Shown here: positions 40,514-47,251 of the stretch, piece by piece
Position numbering within the stretch: position 1 is the first letter of the stretch
Layout of the letters: the number at the start of each line of letters is the position of its first letter
Assembly (NCBI GenBank): GCA_023954495.1
Contig: JAMLIA010000009.1
Location: 1 to 61,395, forward strand
Source of the DNA: Thermomicrobiales bacterium
GTDB lineage: Bacteria > Chloroflexota > Chloroflexia > Thermomicrobiales > CFX8
Reading direction: 5' to 3'
Length of the DNA stretch: 61,395 bases
Notes under the pieces: model-generated
The model's database searches: none
Seen by the model: only the letters and a program-made list of their open reading frames with translations
Told to the model about the DNA's origin: nothing
Position numbers and translations under genes: made by a program

Positions 40514-40909
40514 ATGGATAGTCAGGACGCCCCGAGTCAGGCAATCAGCTTGAGCACGATCGGGCAGATTTCGATGCGCGCGCATGACGTCGACCGCGCG
40601 GTCGCGTTCTACCGCGACATCCTCGGCGTGCCGTTCATCTTCCAGTCCGGCGACCTCGCCTTCTTCGATTGCGATGGCACCCGCCTGCTGATCAGCAGGC
40701 CGGAGCTCCCCGAGTTCGACCATCCCGGCTCGATCCTGTATTTCCGTGTCGCTGACATCAACGCGACATATGCCGCGCTCAAATCGCGAGATGTCACCTT
40801 CATCGACGAACCGCACCTGATCGCCCGCATGCCCGACCACGAGCTCTGGATGGCGTTTTTCAAGGACAGCGAGGACAACACGCTGGCGCTGATGTGCGAG
40901 GTGCGCTGA
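40514..40909 (+). CDS. VOC (glyoxalase/bleomycin-resistance) family protein
   Basis: 131 residues from the ATG at 40514 (AAGGG upstream; a GTG at 40505 is possible). Two beta-alpha-beta-beta-beta modules: ISMRAHDVDRAVAFYRDILGVPFIFQSGDLAFFDCDGTRLLI and ILYFRVADINATYAALKSRDVTFIDEPHLIARMPDHELWMAFFKDSEDNTLALM. Metal-ligand candidates are the His of RAHDVD or DHELW and the Glu/Asp near SEDNTLAL. Enzymes of this family act on glyoxals, catechols or lactones. Specific role unknown; likely operon with the dienelactone hydrolase. Confidence 0.88.
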   Translation: MDSQDAPSQAISLSTIGQISMRAHDVDRAVAFYRDILGVPFIFQSGDLAFFDCDGTRLLISRPELPEFDHPGSILYFRVADINATYAALKSRDVTFIDEPHLIARMPDHELWMAFFKDSEDNTLALMCEVR

Positions 40910-41023
40910 GTAGCATGGAGGTAATAGAAGCGGCCGCAGGTCGTCCGTAGGGACATGCCTCTCTCCACCGTGATACAATGTCTACATGGTGACAACGAAA
41001 ACAGATTGCGTGGCAGGTAAGGG

Positions 41024-41425
41024 TTGGGCAACAGTTTCCGACTCAGCGGCGAACGACTGGAGCGACTGAACCGCGTCGCCCGATCGATGAACAGGACGCC
41101 CGGCGAGGCGGCGGCGATCCTGGTCGAGGAGGGATTGCGAATGCGCGAATTCCCGGCGATCGAGTTCCGCGATACTGGCATCGGTCGCCAGGCATACGTG
41201 CGAGGTCACCGTCTGCCGATCTGGCTCCTTGCCAGTGCTGCACGTGAATACGAATACGACATACCAGCGATCGCGGCGCACTGCAACATCCGTGCTGATA
41301 TCATCGCCGTCGCGCTCGACTACGCGAAAACATTTGCTAACGAGATCGATGCCGCGATCCGCGACACTGACGCAATGTTCGAGCGGCTCGCAGCGCAACA
41401 GCCGCATCACGTGATCTCCGTCTAG
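41024..41425 (+). CDS. DUF433-family antitoxin
   Basis: 133 residues from a TTG at 41024; TAA lies in frame just upstream and CAGG sits 6-7 bp before. The N-terminus resembles a ribbon-helix-helix (FRLSGERLERLNRVARSMNRTPGEAAAILVEEGL). The C-terminal 70 residues are DUF433: GIGRQAYVRGHRLPIWLLASAAREYEYDIPAIAAHCNIRADIIAVALDYAKTF. An ATG at 40986 in another frame (MVTTKTD) resembles a normal RHH start, so a frameshift upstream is conceivable. The pair with the PIN-like gene 2 bp downstream is a typical toxin-antitoxin arrangement. Confidence 0.8.
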   Translation: MGNSFRLSGERLERLNRVARSMNRTPGEAAAILVEEGLRMREFPAIEFRDTGIGRQAYVRGHRLPIWLLASAAREYEYDIPAIAAHCNIRADIIAVALDYAKTFANEIDAAIRDTDAMFERLAAQQPHHVISV

Positions 41426-41427
41426 CA

Positions 41428-41799
41428 GTGCCGGCGCTGCTTTTGGATGCGCACCTCTCACATGCACTGGCGAACGCTTTGGCGCGACGAGGATTTGATG
41501 TCGTCCATCTCGCGGACCTGGCCGACGGTCAATGGCGCACCGCCGACGATGCGAGCGTGCTTACAGCGGCGACCGCTGCGAATCGCATTCTCGTCAGCTA
41601 TGACATCGCAACGCTTCCCGACCTCGCCCAGCTCTGGTTAGAGGAAGGACATCACCACTCCGGACTGCTGATTCTCCCCCGAAGCATCAACCAGCGAGAC
41701 GTCGGGACCCAGCTCGCCGCGATCGAATCAACTATTCGTCGCATCTCTATGGACACATGGGCCGACCTGCTCATCTTCGCCAGCCTGCCATCAGACTGA
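41428..41799 (+). CDS. DUF5615 PIN-like toxin
   Basis: 123 residues from a GTG at 41428, two bases after the antitoxin stop. The N-terminus LLLDAHLSHALANALARRGFDVVHLADL carries the first PIN-like acidic residue, and DDASVLTAATAANRILVSYDIATLP the second acidic cluster (DDASVL, YDIATL). The DUF5615 family is predicted to be RNase-like (Mut7-C/PIN-like) and toxic without DUF433 partners (family knowledge). It ends 4 bp from the convergent flavoprotein gene. Not tested biochemically here. Confidence 0.82.
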   Translation: MPALLLDAHLSHALANALARRGFDVVHLADLADGQWRTADDASVLTAATAANRILVSYDIATLPDLAQLWLEEGHHHSGLLILPRSINQRDVGTQLAAIESTIRRISMDTWADLLIFASLPSD

Positions 41800-41803
41800 C
41801 CCG

Positions 41804-43387
41804 CTACCCATGCCTCCCACCCTGCAAGTTCGCGATCGCTTCGTGGGCGGCGTTGTGGCCGGGGGCGCCCATGACGCATCCTCCGGGCCAGGCACCAGCA
41901 CCGCAGAGGTAGAGGCCGGGGACGGGACCTTCGTAGGTGCTGCTGCCGGGGACGGGGCGCAGGTCGAACGCCTGCTCGGGCACCAGCTCGCCCTGGAAGA
42001 TATGGCCGCCGGTCAGGCCGAAGCGCGCCTCGATGTCCGGCGGGGCCAGCGCCTGCATATCGACGACGACATCCATGATGTTCGGCGCATATTCGGCGAA
42101 GCGCTTCAGCACATGCCAGGCGATCTCATCACGGCGTTCGTCCCAGGTGCCTTCGGCCAGCTCATAGGGGAAGTACTGCGTGAAGACCGAGATCGTGTGC
42201 TTCCCTTCCGGCGCGACCGTCGAGTCGAGCGCCGACTGCGTGTGGATATTCATGAACGGCTCGGAACTGGGCAGTCCCTGCAGCGCATCCTCATAGGCGC
42301 GCTGCATCGAGTCGATCGTCGGGCCGATGAAGAGTCCGCCGGTATGGCCCCAGCGCTGCTCGCGATCTTCGCCCTCCAGCACAGTGAAGCGCGGTAGCTC
42401 CTCGACGGCGAGATTGATCTTCATGACCGGCGACTTGATCTGGATGGCGTTGATGTCGCGCAGGAACGTCTCGGGCAGCGCGGCGGAATCGACCAGCTTC
42501 GTGTAGGTGCGGACCGGATCGGCGTTGGAGAGCACAACCTTGCCGCGCACTTCCTCACCGCCAACCAGCGCAACGCCACGTGCGACCCCACCCTCAATGA
42601 TGACCTCGGCCACTTCGGCGTTGGTGCGGATCTCCGCGCCGTTGAGCTGCGCCACCGACGCGAGCGCCTTCGTCACCGTGCCCATCGCGCCGCGCACGTA
42701 CGCCCAGCGGCCGCGATAGCCGGTGCTCATGCCCATCGAGTGGTACAGCTTGACGTAACCTGTGCCAGCGTCGCGCGGGCCGCGGAACGTGCCGATCAGG
42801 CCGGAGGCGGCGATGCCGGCCTGGATGTAGGGGCTCTCGAAGAAGTATTCGGCGAAGTCGGCGGCCGAGCCGAGGATCAGCTTCTGGAACACGCGCGCAT
42901 CGTCGGCGCTGCCGGAGAATGCTGCGGCGAACTCCGACCACGATGGGGGTGGCCGCAGGATGAACTGGTCCATCGCCTCGCAGGCGCGCTCGACGAAGTC
43001 TTCATAGTAATGGTAATTGCGCGCGTCTTTCTCGGAGAAGCGCCGGATCTGCTCAATGACCTGATCGTCGTCATTCCAGTAGACGAGGTACTCGCCATCC
43101 GGGAAGGGCATGAAGAAGCGCGGGTTGCGTTCCAGCAGCTCCAGTCCGTGCTCCCAGAGATCAAGATCGTCGATGATCGAGCGCGGCGTGAGCGACAGGA
43201 CGTAGGAGCCGGTCGACGCGATGTAGCCGGGCGCGTTGGGGAACTCCTCGGAGATCGCCGCCCCGCCGACCGTGTGGTAGCGCTCAAGCACGCAGACATC
43301 GAAGCCAGCGCGCGCCAGGTAGCAGGCGGCGGTCAGGCCGTTGTGGCCCCCGCCAATGATGACAGCGTCGTATATCTTCGCGCTCAT
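41804..43387 (-). CDS. FAD-dependent oxidoreductase, phytoene-desaturase/PYROXD2-like
   Basis: 527 residues from the ATG at 43387 with AGGAGG; the longer frame to 44395 overlaps the zinc peptidase and is spurious. N-terminal FAD site DAVIIGGGHNGLTAACYLARAGFDVCVLERYHTVGGAAISEE, a flavin-amine-oxidase-like body (YVRGAMGTVTKALASVAQLNGAEIRTNAEV, VLSNADPVRTYTKL) and the C-terminal GLYLCGAGAWPGGCVMGAPGHNAAHEAI, which closes the FAD site. It resembles carotenoid desaturase-like and PYROXD2-like proteins. No carotenoid genes are nearby, so the substrate is open. Confidence 0.88.
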   Translation of the reverse strand: MSAKIYDAVIIGGGHNGLTAACYLARAGFDVCVLERYHTVGGAAISEEFPNAPGYIASTGSYVLSLTPRSIIDDLDLWEHGLELLERNPRFFMPFPDGEYLVYWNDDDQVIEQIRRFSEKDARNYHYYEDFVERACEAMDQFILRPPPSWSEFAAAFSGSADDARVFQKLILGSAADFAEYFFESPYIQAGIAASGLIGTFRGPRDAGTGYVKLYHSMGMSTGYRGRWAYVRGAMGTVTKALASVAQLNGAEIRTNAEVAEVIIEGGVARGVALVGGEEVRGKVVLSNADPVRTYTKLVDSAALPETFLRDINAIQIKSPVMKINLAVEELPRFTVLEGEDREQRWGHTGGLFIGPTIDSMQRAYEDALQGLPSSEPFMNIHTQSALDSTVAPEGKHTISVFTQYFPYELAEGTWDERRDEIAWHVLKRFAEYAPNIMDVVVDMQALAPPDIEARFGLTGGHIFQGELVPEQAFDLRPVPGSSTYEGPVPGLYLCGAGAWPGGCVMGAPGHNAAHEAIANLQGGRHG

Positions 43388-43591
43388 GCAACCCTCCTGA
43401 CTGCTGTGCCATGCTGATTCGGATATGCGGATCGTACCCGAGATGAGCAGGAGATGCGCGGCATGCCACGTGCATTCTGTCGTACGTTGGGGGATGAGTC
43501 GCGCATCGCGTGGCGTGATACAACATCGTCTATCAATTACATGAGACTGGGGCCATGAGGGTCGGCGGGGTATGCCGGGTGGAGGTTGAAT

Positions 43592-44485
43592 ATGGCGCGA
43601 TTCAGAAAAGATGCGCAGCTTGATCCATCTCAAATTGAGGATCGGCGTGCTGGCGGGGGCGGCGTGCCCAAGGGCGCGGCCATCGGCGGCGTCGGCGGTG
43701 GGCTGGGCATCATCATCCTGATCATTACGCTGCTCATGGGCGGCAATCCGCTGGACTCCAGCACCGGCATCCAGCAGCAGCAGCCACCTGCGGATCAGGC
43801 GGTGCAGGGCGGCAGCATCTCGACCGAATGTCAGACTGGCGACGATGCGAACGAGCAGCGCGACTGCCGGATCGTCGGCTACGTCAATAGTATTCAAGCG
43901 TACTGGGACGATGAGCTGCCCAAGTATGGCCTGACCTACAGCGAGTCGAAGACGGTGCTCTTCTCGCAGGCGACGCAGACCGGCTGCGGCTACGCCAGCT
44001 CGGAGGTCGGCCCGTTCTACTGCCCGGCCGACAAGCAGGTTTATCTCGATCTGGGCTTCTTCGATGATCTGCGAACCAAGTTCGGCGCGCAAGGGGGCCC
44101 GTTCGCTGAGGCGTATGTGCTGGCCCACGAGTACGGTCACCACATTCAGGATATCGAGGGCATCCTCGGCCGCTCGCAGCAGGACCGCCAGGGACCACAG
44201 AGCGCGGCGGTCCGCACGGAACTGCAGGCCGATTGCTACGCGGGCACCTGGGCGAAGAACGCCGTCGCGACCGGCTACCTTGCCGAGCTGACCGATGAGG
44301 ATATCCGCGTCGGCCTCGACGCCGCCTCGGCCGTCGGTGACGACCGCATTCAGGAAGAATTCCAGGGCCGCGTCAACCCGGAGACCTGGACGCACGGCTC
44401 GTCCGAGCAGCGCCAGCAGTGGTTCATGACTGGCTACCAGACCGGCGACCCGACCAAGTGCGACACGTTTAGCGGGGGGATTTAG
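43592..44485 (+). CDS. Neutral zinc metallopeptidase, YpfJ-like
   Basis: 297 residues from the ATG at 43592 (GGTGGAGG upstream). A single membrane helix (about 31-50, [14 protein letters not shown]) follows a short cytoplasmic stretch. The catalytic domain has the zincin motif HEYGHH (179-184) in [21 protein letters not shown], with the third ligand region [18 protein letters not shown] and C-terminal [29 protein letters not shown]. This is the pattern of the Zn_peptidase_2/YpfJ family. The substrate is unknown; the domain should be extracytoplasmic. Confidence 0.92.
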   Translation: MARFRKDAQLDPSQIEDRRAGGGGVPKGAAIGGVGGGLGIIILIITLLMGGNPLDSSTGIQQQQPPADQAVQGGSISTECQTGDDANEQRDCRIVGYVNSIQAYWDDELPKYGLTYSESKTVLFSQATQTGCGYASSEVGPFYCPADKQVYLDLGFFDDLRTKFGAQGGPFAEAYVLAHEYGHHIQDIEGILGRSQQDRQGPQSAAVRTELQADCYAGTWAKNAVATGYLAELTDEDIRVGLDAASAVGDDRIQEEFQGRVNPETWTHGSSEQRQQWFMTGYQTGDPTKCDTFSGGI

Positions 44486-44489
44486 GGGA

Positions 44490-44529
44490 CCTCACCCCCC
44501 GTCCCCCACTCCCGCGGGGAGAGGGGGAG
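44490..44529. repeat. Dispersed CCTCACCCC/CCCCTCTCCC hairpin repeat, copy 2
   Basis: CCTCACCCCCCGTCCCCCAC then TCCCGCGGGGA and GAGGGGG form a G/C-only hairpin. It follows the zinc-peptidase stop by 5 bp and faces the minus-strand gene at 44542, so it may act as a terminator for both. It shares its plan with 9084-9120 and 61126-61180. Confidence 0.55.
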
Positions 44530-44541
44530 TAGCTGAGTTGA

Positions 44542-45225
44542 CTATGAGCCACTTTCCGGCAGAAGCGTGAGGTCTGTTACGGTCATGTGGCTGATCTCTT
44601 CGCCGTCAATGGTGTTGACGATCTCGATCGGCATCGGTGGGGTTATGTCGGTGCGGTAGGTGATCGTCTCACGCCGTGTGAAGGAATCGGCGCTGTTGCA
44701 CGACTCCGGTTGGCTGAGGCCGGTCAGCATACCGTCCGGGTCTGGCTGGCAGGGGACGACATCTTCGTGCTGGAAAACGAGTCGATCCGGCTCCGACTGC
44801 GGCAGCGTGCTGTAGCCCTTGCCGGGCAAAGCTGTGTCGCGACCCGGCACCAGCCAGGGTCCTGGCATCACCACGCCATCGCCGTGTTCTCGAACAATGT
44901 CATCCTCAATGGTCGATTGATCGACGACGAAGTTGCCATCACGGAACCGATAGACATCGCCAACAGCCGCAGGATTCACGCTGCTAGCAACGAGCGTCTT
45001 CTCCCAATCGTGCTTGCTGTTCCAGATGATCGACCACGTCTCGCTGCCTGCTGGTTGCGACAGTCCGTTGAAGTGACCTTCATTGACGTAGGTCATCTCG
45101 AACGAAGGCCAGTCGAAAGCGTTGGGGTCGGTGGCGCTGGTCTGACGTTGCCCGCTCAGGATGACAATTGCCGAAACACCGACAATAGCAGCAATAGCGA
45201 TGACACGGCTTAGTTGAGAGAGCAT
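44542..45225 (-). CDS. Membrane-anchored hypothetical protein
   Basis: 227 residues, ATG at 45225 with AAAGGAG. A signal-anchor (VIAIAAIVGVSAIVILSG) precedes a polar extracytoplasmic domain with no family I recognise. Visible features include WPSFEMTYVNEGHFNG, WSIIWNSKHDWEKTLV, a Cys pair (VVPCQPDPDG and ESCNSADS) that could form a disulfide, and a beta-rich end (ETITYRTDITPPMPIEIVNTIDGE). It may be a LolA/outer-lipoprotein-like or sensory domain, but I cannot assign it. Confidence 0.7.
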   Translation of the reverse strand: MLSQLSRVIAIAAIVGVSAIVILSGQRQTSATDPNAFDWPSFEMTYVNEGHFNGLSQPAGSETWSIIWNSKHDWEKTLVASSVNPAAVGDVYRFRDGNFVVDQSTIEDDIVREHGDGVVMPGPWLVPGRDTALPGKGYSTLPQSEPDRLVFQHEDVVPCQPDPDGMLTGLSQPESCNSADSFTRRETITYRTDITPPMPIEIVNTIDGEEISHMTVTDLTLLPESGS

Positions 45226-45530
45226 GGCAGGCTCCTTTGGATTCAGGAGCGCTGGCTCATGGCCTCAAACTCTACTGTGCAGGCGATTTTCGCGTCAGTC
45301 TGCGAACGACCCAGCGTTCCCGTGGCATGTTTGCTTTTAGCATTCCATTTTTTTCGGCAGGTCAAATGCGGTAGAGATGCCACGGGGCCATGTCGATGGC
45401 ACTGTCCAGCCCGCGTGTTCCAGGAGAATCAACCATGTCTCCGGTCAGCCGCCACCACGTCCGCGACTACAGTGCAGTCGTCTTCGCTACCATCAGTGCG
45501 ACTATTCTGTGTCTTTCCTCAAATATCAAG
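45226..45530. other. Gene-free interval
   Basis: 305 bp between the divergent membrane protein start and the macro-domain stop. Base composition is less GC-rich than the genes (a TTTTTTTC stretch near 45350). ORFs seen here are short and not protein-like. I find no promoter, hairpin or RNA gene I can defend. Confidence 0.4.
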
Positions 45531-46082
45531 TCACCCCAACACCCGCTCAATCTCCCGCCGGAACACCTCGGCGCGTTCGGGGGTGCGGACGATGAAGCGG
45601 ATGCGCTGGAGGTCGCTGCCGGCGGCGAGGTGGTCGCGCAGGGCGCTGACCATGGCAGTGGCGCAGTCGGTGTCGTCGAGGCCGCCGACGCCGGTGCCGA
45701 GCGCGGGGAGGACGATGCTGCCGTAGTGGTTGGCATCGCAGAGATCAAGGGCCTTGCGGGTGGTTGAGGCGACCGATTCCGGTGAGGCGTAGATCTGGGT
45801 GCGATCGGTAAAGCCCATCGCGGCGGCGTGGATGATGGCGCGGGCCGGTGCAGGCATTGCGCCGGCGCTGGTCAGCACGACGTTGCCCACCTCGATTGGC
45901 CCCTGCGCCATCGCCTCTTCTTCGACGACGGTGCCGGCAGCGCGCTTGAGCGCACCTGCCACACCTGCGCCCATCCACAGCTCGTTATTGGCCGCGTTGA
46001 CGTAGACCTCGGCCTGATGTGTCGCGACGTCGGCGATGTCACCGACGATGACGTCGACGATCGGTCGTTCGCGCTCCTCCAT
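45531..46082 (-). CDS. Macro-domain protein (ADP-ribose binding)
   Basis: 183 residues, ATG at 46082 with AGGACG upstream. Macro-domain landmarks: DVIVGDIADVATHQAEVYVNAANNELWMGAGVAGALKRAAG (the VNAANN and GGVxGA-like loops bind ADP-ribose), then EVGNVVLTSAGAMPAPARAIIHAA and SIVLPALGTGVGGLDDTDCA (second phosphate loop). Such enzymes hydrolyse O-acetyl-ADP-ribose or remove ADP-ribose from proteins or nucleic acids (family knowledge). No sirtuin or DarT-like partner is adjacent, so it stands alone. Confidence 0.93.
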   Translation of the reverse strand: MEERERPIVDVIVGDIADVATHQAEVYVNAANNELWMGAGVAGALKRAAGTVVEEEAMAQGPIEVGNVVLTSAGAMPAPARAIIHAAAMGFTDRTQIYASPESVASTTRKALDLCDANHYGSIVLPALGTGVGGLDDTDCATAMVSALRDHLAAGSDLQRIRFIVRTPERAEVFRREIERVLG

Positions 46083-46193
46083 CTGCGTCGTCCTTCCTCT
46101 GTCTATCCATTGCTGACCACCGACAACGCGTAACGGAGGGTGGCCCTTCGTATTCCGTCTATGGCTTCATTCTGTCAGAAAGGGACAGCGTTG

Positions 46194-46787
46194 GTGATCA
46201 ACCGGCGATTTCTACTCCTGCTGACCATCCTGACCGCGCTGCCACTCATCCTGGCAGCCTGTGGCGGCGGCAACAAGCAAACGTTTGAGCGCCCGGACGG
46301 CACAGCCGCCAGCGGGCCGGTGACGCTGACCCCGCTGAGCGCCGGTCGCGATCTCTCCGCGCCCGATGGCTGGTATACCATCCGCATCCCGACCGACTGG
46401 ATCGAATCGCCACCGCTGATCGCCGAACTGGCCGCGCGCGAGACAACCGGCGCGAATCCGCTGTCGCTGCGCATCACCCGCGAAGCGCTCGACTCGATTA
46501 CAACGGCGCAGGCGTACCTCGAAGCAACGCGACGCGATGTCAATGCGCGCTATGAGAACGTCGTCACACTCAGCCTCGGTCCGGTGACGATCAACAATGT
46601 CCCGGCGACGCGCTGGCTCTATACCGCCACGGTCGACGGCGAACCGCGCATGATCTACCAGATCTTTATCGTTCAGCAGCAGAGCGGGCTGGTGCTGACC
46701 GGCCTGTCTGCGCCGACCGCTGATTACCAGCACGTGTCGCAAACGTTTGACGCGATTGCCGGGACTATTTCGTTCGGGCGCGGGTAG
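46194..46787 (+). CDS. Lipoprotein, PsbP/DcrB-like
   Basis: 197 residues from the GTG at 46194 (AAAGGGA upstream; TTG 46191 possible; the frame to 46140 is less likely). A lipobox signal peptide, FLLLLTILTALPLILAACGGG, gives lipidation at the Cys. The rest resembles the PsbP/DcrB-like sandwich fold of Chloroflexota lipoproteins: WYTIRIPTDWIES, SLRITREALDSITTAQAYLEATRRDV, YENVVTLSLGPVTINNVPATRWLYTATVDGEPRMIYQIFIVQQQSG. Role unknown; it is probably on the outer face of the membrane. Confidence 0.78.
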   Translation: MINRRFLLLLTILTALPLILAACGGGNKQTFERPDGTAASGPVTLTPLSAGRDLSAPDGWYTIRIPTDWIESPPLIAELAARETTGANPLSLRITREALDSITTAQAYLEATRRDVNARYENVVTLSLGPVTINNVPATRWLYTATVDGEPRMIYQIFIVQQQSGLVLTGLSAPTADYQHVSQTFDAIAGTISFGRG

Positions 46788-46796
46788 GCGTGTGCA

Positions 46797-47102
46797 CTAC
46801 GCGAGTTCGTCGATCTGGCGCGCGAGATCAAGGTCGAGCGTGGTGACGCCGCCCGCTTCGTGCGTAGTGAGGAAGACGATCACGTTCCGCCAACGAATGT
46901 CGATATCAGGATGATGGTTCGCGACTTCGGCCAACTCGCCGAGCTTGACAACGAACTGGATCGCTTCGGGGAACGTCGACCGGCGAAATCGCTTGCGGAT
47001 GCCTCGATCTTCACGTCGCCAGCCGCTGAGCTCACGGTCAAGGAAACGATCAACTTCACTCACCGGAAGCGGCTCAACGGCGGCGCGCTCGTCGGCTTCC
47101 AT
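46797..47102 (-). CDS. Pterin-4a-carbinolamine dehydratase
   Basis: 101 residues, ATG at 47102 with GAAGGAG. PCD/DCoH fold: EVDRFLDRELSGWRRED, FPEAIQFVVKLGELAEVANHHPDIDIRWRNVIVFLTTHEAGGVTTLDLDLARQID. The NHHPDIDIRWRNV segment with its two catalytic histidines is diagnostic. It dehydrates 4a-hydroxytetrahydropterins in recycling of the cofactor of aromatic amino acid hydroxylases, and distant roles as a molybdopterin or regulatory factor are known. No hydroxylase is in the window. It is convergent with the lipoprotein gene (9 bp). Confidence 0.95.
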   Translation of the reverse strand: MEADERAAVEPLPVSEVDRFLDRELSGWRREDRGIRKRFRRSTFPEAIQFVVKLGELAEVANHHPDIDIRWRNVIVFLTTHEAGGVTTLDLDLARQIDELA

Positions 47103-47251
47103 CGGACGCTCCTTCCTTCATATACACGCAGCGGACAGCACAGCCTGCCGTCGGCACAATGGTATCCTTCGCCAATGCAACGGTCGTCACTGCAGCGCAT
47201 CCAGCCAGCAATAACGCCGCGCAACGCTGCGCGACCGACAGGCGTTTGACT

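Noticed and set aside
43388-44395. N-terminal extension of the flavoprotein frame to 863 codons
   Set aside because: The extra 336 codons overlap the convincing zinc peptidase on the other strand; the ATG at 43387 has AGGAGG and the FAD motif begins right after it.
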